Positions 1 to 5,017 of a stretch of DNA of 5,017 nt are shown in pieces. The DNA is from Acidimicrobiia bacterium. GTDB lineage: Bacteria > Actinomycetota > Acidimicrobiia > Acidimicrobiales > Bin134. A model generated the notes under the pieces. It saw only the letters and a list, made by a program, of their open reading frames with translations, did not search any database and was not told the origin of the DNA. The stretch spans positions 1-5,017 of the forward strand of contig VYDF01000292.1 of NCBI GenBank assembly GCA_009843565.1. Direction: 5' to 3'. The position numbers were made by a program, and so were the translations under genes. Each line of letters opens with the position of its first letter. Position 1 is the stretch's first letter.

Positions 1-1
1 G

Positions 2-724
2 GGGATGGCCCTCCGCTTCTTGGCCGCGGGGGCCGATGTGGTGATCTGCGCCCGCCGCCCGCCGGAAGAACCGGTGACCGCCGACGGCCGGGAGGCGCAG
101 TTCGTGGCTGCTGATGTGCGGGATCCCGAACAGATCGCCGGGGTGGTGGAGGCCGCGGTGGAGCGCACTGGGCGGGTGGACACCCTCATCAACAATGCGG
201 GCGGGGCCCCGCCGGCCGACTCGGCCACGGTGTCGCCGCGGTTCAACGAGAAGATCGTGGCGTTGAACCTGATGGCCCCCATGGCGTTCAGCCAGGCGGT
301 ATATCCGGTGATGCAGAACCAGGACAGCGGCGGGGTGATCCTCAACATCTCGTCGGTGTCGGGCATCCGGCCCAACCCCATGGGCATCGCCTACGGGGCG
401 GCCAAGGCCGGGTTGGTGAACCTGAGCGAGACCCTGGCGGTGGAGTGGGGGCCCAAGATCCGGGTGCTGACCGTGACCGTGGGGCTCATTGTGACCGAAG
501 ATGCCCACCTCTACTACGGCGACCAAGCTGGCATCGACGCGGTGGGCGAGACCATCGCCATGGGCCGCATGGGCCAACCCGACGACGTGGCCGACGTGTG
601 CCTTTTCTTGGCCTCGCCCCTGGCCCGGTGGATGTCCGGGGCCAACATAAAGGTCCACGGCGGCGGCGAAAAGCCCGCCTATCTAGGGGTCTCCACCGGC
701 GAGGTGGCCGGCGAAGAAAGCTGA
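2..724 (+). CDS. SDR family NAD(P)-dependent oxidoreductase, 5' partial
   Basis: Classical short-chain dehydrogenase/reductase, a cytoplasmic NAD(P)(H)-dependent enzyme acting on a hydroxyl/keto group; the substrate cannot be read from sequence. The frame is open to the left edge. The first visible ATG (position 5) lies inside the first Rossmann helix, so the real start and the Gly-rich TGxxxGIG loop are outside the window. Counting from that ATG (239 residues): AADV at 35-38 (adenine contact), NNAGG at 63-67, Asn88 (tetrad Asn), Ser117, Tyr130 and Lys134 in YGAAK, giving a complete catalytic tetrad. The usual Pro-Gly after the sixth strand reads VTVGLIVTE (157-165), with Val for Pro. The C-terminus has SGANIKVHGGGEKPAYL, like the family's usual SGxxxxVDGG. 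The gene stops at TGA 722-724, ten bases before the MBL-fold gene, suggesting co-transcription. Family assignment is secure. A role in acyl-CoA or sterol metabolism is only suggested by the nearby racemase. Confidence 0.93.
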   Translation, partial: GMALRFLAAGADVVICARRPPEEPVTADGREAQFVAADVRDPEQIAGVVEAAVERTGRVDTLINNAGGAPPADSATVSPRFNEKIVALNLMAPMAFSQAVYPVMQNQDSGGVILNISSVSGIRPNPMGIAYGAAKAGLVNLSETLAVEWGPKIRVLTVTVGLIVTEDAHLYYGDQAGIDAVGETIAMGRMGQPDDVADVCLFLASPLARWMSGANIKVHGGGEKPAYLGVSTGEVAGEES

Positions 725-734
725 CCGCCTCACG

Positions 735-1637
735 ATGGCGGTGAGCATCCCGTTTGCGACCGAGCCCGAGGTGGAATACGGCACGGTGGTGGAGATGGCC
801 CCCGGGCTGCGCCGCGTGGTGGCCAACAATCCGAGCAAGTTCACCTACCGGGGCACTGGCACCTACATCGTGGGCCAAGGCCGGGTGGCCATTGTCGATC
901 CCGGCCCCGACGACAACGACCACATCGACGCCGTTCTGGCCGCAGTGGACGGCGAGCAGGTGGAAGCACTGCTGATCACCCACACCCATCGGGACCACTC
1001 GCCCGCGTCACGGGCAGTGGGCGAGGCCACCGGCGCTCCGGCCTATGGGTTCGGTCCCCATCCTCCCGCCGATGACGACGACGGCAAGAGCGAGGAGCGG
1101 GGCGACACCGAATTCGCCCCCGATGTGGCCGTGGTCCACGGCGACGTTGTGGAGGGGCCGGGATGGAGCTTCGAGTGCCTGTACACCCCCGGCCACATCT
1201 CCAATCACATCGCCTACCGCTGGCGGGAGGCGGCTGGGGTGTTTACCGGCGACCACATCATGGGCTGGTCCACCACCATCATCCCCCCGCCCGACGGCAA
1301 CATGACCGACTACTTGGCCAGCCTCCGGCTGTTGGCCGACTGTCCTGACGACCAGGTGTATTGGCCCACCCACGGTCCACCGGTCACCGAGCCCCACGCT
1401 CTGGTGGAAGCCCTGTATGCCCACCGACTGGACCGGGAGCGCCAGATCATGGAATGCCTGGGTGCTGGCCCACAGACCGTCGTCGAGATGGTGAAAGTGA
1501 TGTACGCCGACGTTTCCTCAGAGCTGCATGAGCCCGCCGCCCGCTCCGTGCTGGCCCACCTCATCGCAATGACGGCCGACGGCCGAGTGGGCACCGACGC
1601 CGAGCCCACTGCTGAGGCGGTGTACTACCGGGAGTAG
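735..1637 (+). CDS. MBL-fold metallohydrolase, LACTB2-like, with C-terminal winged helix
   Basis: Complete 300-residue metallo-beta-lactamase-fold hydrolase of the LACTB2-like group. Characterised LACTB2 proteins are nucleases, but bacterial members of this type are mostly uncharacterised, so the substrate (nucleic acid, thioester or other ester) is open. Visible features: N-terminal NPSKFTYRGTGTYIVG (32-47), comparable to the family's NPGPFT..GTNTYLVG; metal motif HTHRDH at 83-88 (His83, His85, Asp87, His88); His154 in TPGH; Asp173 in TGDH; His213 in PTHGPPV. All zinc ligands are therefore present. The segment after Asp173, HIMGWSTT, is also typical. Residues about 225-285 (from HRLDRERQI to MTADGRV) match the family's C-terminal winged-helix domain. 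A short acidic run, DDDD at 113-116, lies in a surface loop. The ATG at 735 is ten bases after the SDR stop and its Shine-Dalgarno is weak (GAAGAAAG, about 14 bases upstream), so translational coupling is plausible. The alternative ATG at 1163 would lose the metal site and is rejected. Confidence 0.93.
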   Translation: MAVSIPFATEPEVEYGTVVEMAPGLRRVVANNPSKFTYRGTGTYIVGQGRVAIVDPGPDDNDHIDAVLAAVDGEQVEALLITHTHRDHSPASRAVGEATGAPAYGFGPHPPADDDDGKSEERGDTEFAPDVAVVHGDVVEGPGWSFECLYTPGHISNHIAYRWREAAGVFTGDHIMGWSTTIIPPPDGNMTDYLASLRLLADCPDDQVYWPTHGPPVTEPHALVEALYAHRLDRERQIMECLGAGPQTVVEMVKVMYADVSSELHEPAARSVLAHLIAMTADGRVGTDAEPTAEAVYYRE

Positions 1638-1678
1638 TGGATCGGCGGTGGCTGTCGCCTCCTCGCGATGCTGTTCAA

Positions 1679-2374
1679 CTACGAGACCTCCACCGGTGAC
1701 GCGTCCAAGTAGCAGGCAGTAAGGGCGGACGCCACCTCATCCTGGGCCGCTCCGAAGCCCTCTCCGGTGTCAACCACCATGGCGTCCCTCACCACCTCTC
1801 GTAGCCCGTCAACCGATATCTGGGAGGCGATGCATTGAGCTCGCTCTATCGGCTCGCCCTCTGAGACCAAGACCTGGACCACGAAGTTCCGCCAGTCGAC
1901 GCAACCCAACGCCAGGTTCTCAAGATCAAACGCCTCCCGATCAGAGATGTCGAACCAGTCCCCAAACACAAACAGTCCCGGCTGCCGGTACGCCTCGGTA
2001 AACGAGTTGGGGTTGAGGCCCAGTTCACCGAGCCGTTCGTCGGTGAACACGGCAAATGCTCCCTCGGCCAGGCAGTTGATCTCCTGTTGGGTCATGAAGG
2101 CGGTGACCAGTTCGTCTCCCATGACCAACTCCGAGAATGTGTCGGTCAACTGCTGCCTGCGAGTTGGGGGTGAGTCGCCGTCTTCGACCTGCTCGGGTTG
2201 GTCGGGGTCAGCGGCAACGGTAGACGACGGAGTGGGGGCTTCGACCGCCTCAGTGGGTTGGACAGCAGGAGCCTGGGTGGCCGGCACCGTCGGCGCGCTG
2301 TCCTCGCTATCGCTCGAACAGGCCGCGGCCAAAAGGGCTGCCAGGACTATCGGAATGAACCAGCCTCGACGCAT
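1679..2374 (-). CDS. Lipoprotein, paralogue of the neighbouring PPIase lipoprotein's cysteine module
   Basis: A 231-residue predicted lipoprotein of unknown function. The signal peptide is MRRGWF followed by a hydrophobic stretch and lipobox LAAAC (Cys19 lipidated), so the mature protein should be tethered outside the cytoplasmic membrane. Residues 20-70 are an acidic Pro/Thr/Ala/Glu-rich linker. A mostly helical-looking globular domain (about 72-224) contains Cys101, Cys158, Cys181 and Cys221. Residues 95-221 align without gaps to residues 77-203 of the upstream gene product, about 49 of 127 identical by hand count, with all four cysteines and the CxDWR and CIAS motifs shared. An even number of extracytoplasmic cysteines suggests two disulfides (inference). 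There is no PPIase domain. The ATG is fixed: five codons without a start separate it from the in-frame TAA of the upstream gene. The 15-base gap implies an operon. No Shine-Dalgarno is seen (CCTCCT lies directly before the ATG), so translation may depend on coupling. GC content is lower than in the flanking metabolic genes. Confidence 0.85.
   Translation of the reverse strand: MRRGWFIPIVLAALLAAACSSDSEDSAPTVPATQAPAVQPTEAVEAPTPSSTVAADPDQPEQVEDGDSPPTRRQQLTDTFSELVMGDELVTAFMTQQEINCLAEGAFAVFTDERLGELGLNPNSFTEAYRQPGLFVFGDWFDISDREAFDLENLALGCVDWRNFVVQVLVSEGEPIERAQCIASQISVDGLREVVRDAMVVDTGEGFGAAQDEVASALTACYLDASPVEVS
2295..2329 (-). repeat. Copy 1 of a 35-base near-identical lipobox-coding segment
   Basis: Thirty-two of 35 bases match positions 3768-3802. 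It encodes the lipobox and the start of the mature protein (AAACSSDSEDSA) in the smaller lipoprotein. All three differences are at synonymous third codon positions. Confidence 0.7.
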
Positions 2375-2389
2375 AGGAGGGTTCTTGTC

Positions 2390-3850
2390 TTAGCCGGTTT
2401 CTTCAATGGTGACGGAATTGACAACCACAGGAGGCTCGGGACCGCCGCCCAGCGGGTTGTCGGGCTGGTCGACGTGGCTGGCCAAAATGGCCTCGGCCAC
2501 GGCCAGGCTCGCATCATCCATCTGACCGAACACCACATAGGTGCCCTGGCTGTTCAATCGGGCCGTCTGCTCGTTCACCGCAAAGAAGAACTGGGCGCTG
2601 GCGCTGTTGGGCGCCGCGGTGCGGGCCATCACGATCTGGCCCGGCTCGTAGTTGAACCCGGTGCCTTCGTCGGGAATGGTGTAGCCCGGCCCCGGATCAG
2701 ACGGGGAGTTGGTGTGGGGGGAACCGCCCTGGATGATCCCGATTCCCGGATCGGTACGGAACAGCAGCGTGCCGTCGTAGTAGTGGTGCAGGGCCAAGAC
2801 CGCGAAATTGTTGGCGGTGACCGGTGTGTTCACCATGTCTAGGGCGATCCGCATCTCCCCCATAGTGGTGTCGAACACCGCGGTGTACTCTCCCCACGGG
2901 TCCAAGCACATGGGCTGGGGACCGTCGAAATCGAGGATCTGAGGTCCCGATCCGTCTGCTGGCGGGCAAGCACCCGTGCCAATGCTCCCCTCTGGAATGG
3001 GACCGCCTGGTTGGAATCCGGAAGCGCCCATGAGTTCGAGCTCGTCGGGGGTTAGGCATCTGGTTTGGAGCGCCATGAGCTCGCCCATCATCTCCAGGGC
3101 TGCTTCTTCGTCCTCCGGTTCGCCGCCCCCAAGCATCAAGTCGACCACTTCATCGGGCATTCCGTCGGCAACGCACCGAGCGCTCTGCTCGGATAGGCCC
3201 TCTTGGACGAATGTCTGGAAGAGCATGTCTCGCACATTGACACAGGCTTGAAATGCCTCCAGAGCCTCCGGCTCGGCAATCCCGAGGTCATCCTCCGATT
3301 CGGTAATCAGCGCAGCTGCCACCGCGGACCGAATTCCCTCATCAGAGATCTCGGATGCAATGCAACTGGCCTGGTCTGCCGGTATGCCCTCAGAGGCGAT
3401 TGCCTCGGCCATGACGGTTCGCCAGTCCATGCACTCGAGGGCATTGTCCACAATTTGTGTGATCTCGTTGTCGGTGATGTCGTAGTCATCACCCAGGGCA
3501 AAACTGCCCCTATCGGCGTATACCGCAGTGAGCTGTGCCCCACTCAGGCCTAGTTCGGCGACCCGGTCGTCGGAGAAGACGCTGGCCACATTGTCACCCA
3601 GGCAACGGATCTGGTCTGGGGTCACGGCGGCGGGACGCTCGGCATCCTCCAGCATCATCGTGAAGATCGCCTCAGACAGCTCGCGCTGGGTGGCGGTGAG
3701 CCCTTCGGCGACTTCAGTCGGCTCCGACTCCGGGGCCTCAGTGGCCTCACTGGTCGGCGCGGCGGGGGCGCTGTCTTCGCTATCGCTTGAGCAGGCCGCG
3801 GCAATCAGGCAGACCAGGGCTAAGGGCAAGACCAGTTTCAAAATGCGCAT
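2390..3850 (-). CDS. Lipoprotein with cysteine-repeat region and C-terminal cyclophilin-type PPIase domain
   Basis: A 486-residue predicted secreted lipoprotein, probably acting on the outer face of the membrane. The signal peptide MRILKLVLPLALVCLIAAAC ends in a lipobox (Cys20 lipidated). An acidic Ala/Pro/Glu linker (21-50) follows, then a cysteine-repeat region (about 51-265) with Cys83, Cys140, Cys163, Cys203, Cys226 and Cys265. The pairs 140/163 and 203/226 both have a spacing of 23 and repeat with a period of 63. A linker with Cys295 and Cys315 follows, then a cyclophilin domain (about 320-482). That domain keeps YDGTLLFRT (Arg365, cyclophilin A Arg55), IIQGG (Gln374, Gln63), AQFFF (Gln420 and Phe422, Gln111 and Phe113) and YVVFG. 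Phe60 appears replaced by Ile/Gly, Trp121 by Arg431 and His126 by Tyr438, so activity or specificity may be altered. I chose the ATG at 3850 over the GTG at 3862 because GGAAAG is placed for the ATG but abuts the GTG. The first half is paralogous to the downstream gene. The fold call is firm; the biological role is unknown. Confidence 0.88.
   Translation of the reverse strand: MRILKLVLPLALVCLIAAACSSDSEDSAPAAPTSEATEAPESEPTEVAEGLTATQRELSEAIFTMMLEDAERPAAVTPDQIRCLGDNVASVFSDDRVAELGLSGAQLTAVYADRGSFALGDDYDITDNEITQIVDNALECMDWRTVMAEAIASEGIPADQASCIASEISDEGIRSAVAAALITESEDDLGIAEPEALEAFQACVNVRDMLFQTFVQEGLSEQSARCVADGMPDEVVDLMLGGGEPEDEEAALEMMGELMALQTRCLTPDELELMGASGFQPGGPIPEGSIGTGACPPADGSGPQILDFDGPQPMCLDPWGEYTAVFDTTMGEMRIALDMVNTPVTANNFAVLALHHYYDGTLLFRTDPGIGIIQGGSPHTNSPSDPGPGYTIPDEGTGFNYEPGQIVMARTAAPNSASAQFFFAVNEQTARLNSQGTYVVFGQMDDASLAVAEAILASHVDQPDNPLGGGPEPPVVVNSVTIEETG
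2402..2893 (-). other. Cyclophilin-type peptidyl-prolyl cis-trans isomerase domain (within CDS)
   Basis: This part of the lipoprotein gene encodes the cyclophilin fold, running from YTAVFDTTMGEMRI to about PPVVVNSVTI. The family catalyses cis-trans isomerisation of peptidyl-proline bonds. The order of landmarks is normal: TMGEMRI, NNFAVLALHHYYDGTLLFR, IIQGG, PGQIVMAR, SAQFFFAVNE, YVVFGQM. Seen from the sequence, one residue is inserted between the catalytic Arg and IIQGG relative to human cyclophilin A, and another lies before SAQFFF. Boundaries are approximate. Confidence 0.85.
3059..3700 (-). repeat. Protein-level tandem cysteine repeats (about 63 residues), within CDS
   Basis: This region encodes a divergent first unit (3700-3434, only the second cysteine position present, Cys83) and two clear units (3433-3245 and 3244-3059). 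Both clear units begin with Cys-x3-Arg, continue with a helix ending in EG(I/L), and have a second cysteine 23 residues after the first in CIAS or CVAD. A further cysteine (Cys265) falls where a next unit would begin. About 9 of the first 32 residues match between the two clear units by hand comparison. The repeat is not visible at DNA level, so it is old. Confidence 0.6.
3768..3802 (-). repeat. Copy 2 of the 35-base near-identical lipobox-coding segment
   Basis: Partner of positions 2295-2329, in the same orientation. It encodes the same lipobox and post-lipobox residues in the PPIase lipoprotein. The serine codons used are the same type at every position, apart from one third-base change. 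Confidence 0.7.
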
Positions 3851-3861
3851 GATGGCACCCA

Positions 3862-3867
3862 CTTTCC
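3862..3867 (-). promoter_or_regulatory. Probable ribosome binding site of the PPIase lipoprotein
   Basis: On the minus strand this reads GGAAAG, 11 bases before the ATG at 3850. It overlaps the alternative GTG at 3862-3860, so it can serve only the ATG. The match to the anti-Shine-Dalgarno is moderate and the spacing slightly long. Confidence 0.4.
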
Positions 3868-3938
3868 AATCACCATCTACGACGCTTCAACGCTACGGGC
3901 AGTTCCAACTGAATTGGCGGCTTTGCCGATCTGAACCC

Positions 3939-5017
3939 CTAGGCCACTGCGCCTGACGACCGCAGCGCCTCCACCTCCCCAGTGGAATAGCCCAGTTCAG
4001 CCAAGATGGCGTCGGTGTCCGCCCCTGGGGCCTGCGATGTCACCGCCGGCTCTGAAGGGGTTCTCTGGAAACGAGGAGCGGGCCGGGGTTGGGTCACCCC
4101 ACTGAACTGGAAGAACGAGTCGCGGGCCAGGGCGTGGGGGTGGGCCGGCGTCTGGCCCATGGTCAGCACCGGGGTAACGCAGGCGTCGGTCCCGTCGAAC
4201 ACTTCGGTCCACTCGTCGAGAGTGCGGGCGGCGATGATCTCGCCAATTCGCTGCTTCATCTCCGGCCACCGGTCCCGGTCCATTTGGTCGGGCAGGTCAT
4301 CTGCGTCGGCCAAACCGATCCCGGCCATGAACTCGGCGTGGAACTGGGGCTCGATGGCCCCCACCGCCAGCCACTTGCCGTCGGCGGTGCCGTACACCTC
4401 GTAGAAGTAGGCGCCGGAGTCCAAGAAGTTGGTCCCGTAGTCGTCGGTCCAGAAGCCGCTGGCGTGGGCCGCGTACAGCGGCGACAGCAGGTAGGCGGCC
4501 CCGTCCACCATGGCGGCGTCCACCACTTGGCCGTCACCGCCACGGGCCACCTCCAACAGGGCGGCCACCATGCCCAGCACCAAGAACACCGAACCGCCCC
4601 CGAAGTCGCCGATGAGGTTGAGCGGCACCGAGGGGGGCTGGCCAGTCCGGCCGATGTGGGCCAGCGGGCCAGACAACGAGATGTAGTTGATGTCGTGACC
4701 AGCCCGGTCGGCCAATGGTCCGGATTGCCCCCAACCGGTCATCCGCCCGTAGACCAGCCTGGGGTTGCGGGCCAAACAGGTGTTGGGTCCGACGCCGAGG
4801 CGCTCGGCCACTCCCGCCCGAAAGCCCTCGAACAAACCGTCGGACGCCTCGACCAGTCGGAGCACCGCCTCCACTCCCTCGGGCTGTTTGAGGTTGAAGG
4901 CCACGGTTCGCTTGCCCCGCTCCATTGGACCCGACTGCGAGGCCACCGGGTTGCCCGACCCGCCCACCCCGTCGACCCGGATGACCACGGCGCCCAAGTC
5001 CGACAGCCTCATTCCGG
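3939..5017 (-). CDS. CaiB/BaiF CoA-transferase family, alpha-methylacyl-CoA racemase, 5' partial
   Basis: Cytoplasmic enzyme of the family III CoA-transferase fold, most likely alpha-methylacyl-CoA racemase (AMACR/Mcr). Mcr interconverts (2R)- and (2S)-2-methylacyl-CoA so that branched-chain fatty acids or sterol side chains can enter beta-oxidation. Counting from the Met at 5012 (357 residues): MTGWGQSGP (91-99), His106 in GHDINYIS, Asp136 in IGDFGGGS, VVDAAMVDG (163-171), Glu221 in AIEPQF, DACVTPVL (276-283) and PAPRF (311-315). His106, Asp136 and Glu221 have the spacing (30, 85) of the catalytic His126, Asp156 and Glu241 known from M. tuberculosis Mcr. The offset of 20 implies that about 20 N-terminal residues, with the usual GIGPGP segment, lie beyond the right edge. 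The frame stays open there, so this is a window cut rather than a broken gene. The stop is TAG 3941-3939. The 88-base gap to the lipoprotein gene contains no clear terminator or promoter, so co-transcription is undecided. Confidence 0.93.
   Translation of the reverse strand, partial: GMRLSDLGAVVIRVDGVGGSGNPVASQSGPMERGKRTVAFNLKQPEGVEAVLRLVEASDGLFEGFRAGVAERLGVGPNTCLARNPRLVYGRMTGWGQSGPLADRAGHDINYISLSGPLAHIGRTGQPPSVPLNLIGDFGGGSVFLVLGMVAALLEVARGGDGQVVDAAMVDGAAYLLSPLYAAHASGFWTDDYGTNFLDSGAYFYEVYGTADGKWLAVGAIEPQFHAEFMAGIGLADADDLPDQMDRDRWPEMKQRIGEIIAARTLDEWTEVFDGTDACVTPVLTMGQTPAHPHALARDSFFQFSGVTQPRPAPRFQRTPSEPAVTSQAPGADTDAILAELGYSTGEVEALRSSGAVA

Noticed and set aside
486..998. Minus-strand open frame of 170 codons across the SDR/MBL junction.
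   Set aside because: It is antisense to two genes with complete catalytic motifs, and its translation is Arg/His-rich with no recognisable domain.
1071..1125. Asp-rich loop in the MBL-fold hydrolase, considered as an unusual insertion.
   Set aside because: It sits in a surface loop where actinobacterial relatives also vary and does not disturb the metal ligands.
1644..1659. Small inverted repeat (GGCGG/TCGCC, 6-base loop) in the 41-base convergent gap between the MBL gene and the small lipoprotein gene, considered as a terminator.
   Set aside because: The stem is only five pairs including a G:T wobble, with no T-run on either strand; this is expected by chance at this GC content.
2375..2380. 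Perfect AGGAGG on the plus strand.
   Set aside because: It is antisense to the lipoprotein gene start and is not followed by a plausible plus-strand start of a real gene.
2198..2842. Plus-strand open frame of 214 codons opposite the two lipoprotein genes.
   Set aside because: It spans the junction of two well-supported minus-strand genes, has a low-complexity Gly/Arg/Val-rich translation with no domain, and is typical of antisense frames in high-GC DNA.
3203..3553. Plus-strand open frame of 116 codons within the PPIase lipoprotein gene.
   Set aside because: The minus-strand frame has a signal peptide, a repeat pattern and paralogue support; this one has none.
3918..3928. CGGC-TTT-GCCG hairpin between the racemase and PPIase lipoprotein genes.
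   Set aside because: Four-base stem with no T tract; too weak to call a terminator.
3851..3938. Search for a promoter in the 88-base gap upstream of the PPIase lipoprotein.
   Set aside because: A TAGCGT hexamer could be a -10 box, but no TTGACA-like -35 box lies at the right distance, so nothing can be supported.

Overview
The window looks like chromosomal DNA from a high-GC actinomycete. I favour a member of Actinomycetota, possibly Acidimicrobiia, but this is inference. It rests on GC-rich codon use, an alpha-methylacyl-CoA racemase that matches the mycobacterial Mcr pattern closely, and Ala-rich lipoprotein signal peptides of the LAAAC-SSDS type. I see no RNA gene, CRISPR array, insertion sequence, phage gene or recognisable defence system.

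Layout: two convergent blocks. On the plus strand, positions 1-1637 carry a short-chain dehydrogenase/reductase (cut by the left edge). Ten bases later comes a complete LACTB2-like metallo-beta-lactamase-fold hydrolase, so these two probably form a transcription unit. On the minus strand, reading from right to left, there is a CaiB/BaiF-type alpha-methylacyl-CoA racemase (cut by the right edge), an 88-base gap, a large lipoprotein with a C-terminal cyclophilin-type peptidyl-prolyl isomerase domain, and a smaller lipoprotein starting 15 bases after it. The blocks meet tail to tail across about 41 bases near 1638-1678.

Function: the SDR and the racemase fit fatty-acid or sterol side-chain metabolism, but neither substrate can be read from sequence. 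The MBL-fold hydrolase has a complete metal site and the family's C-terminal winged-helix region.

The most interesting part is the lipoprotein pair at 1679-3850. The smaller protein is a paralogue of the N-terminal part of the larger one. Over 127 residues they align without a gap at roughly 39% identity by hand count, and all four cysteines keep the same spacing (57, 23, 40). In the larger protein this cysteine module continues as about 63-residue repeats, which are then joined to an atypical cyclophilin domain. I do not recognise the module as a named domain. It is the best candidate here for an undescribed extracytoplasmic system, perhaps for protein folding or envelope maintenance. The rest of the window is ordinary metabolic gene content.
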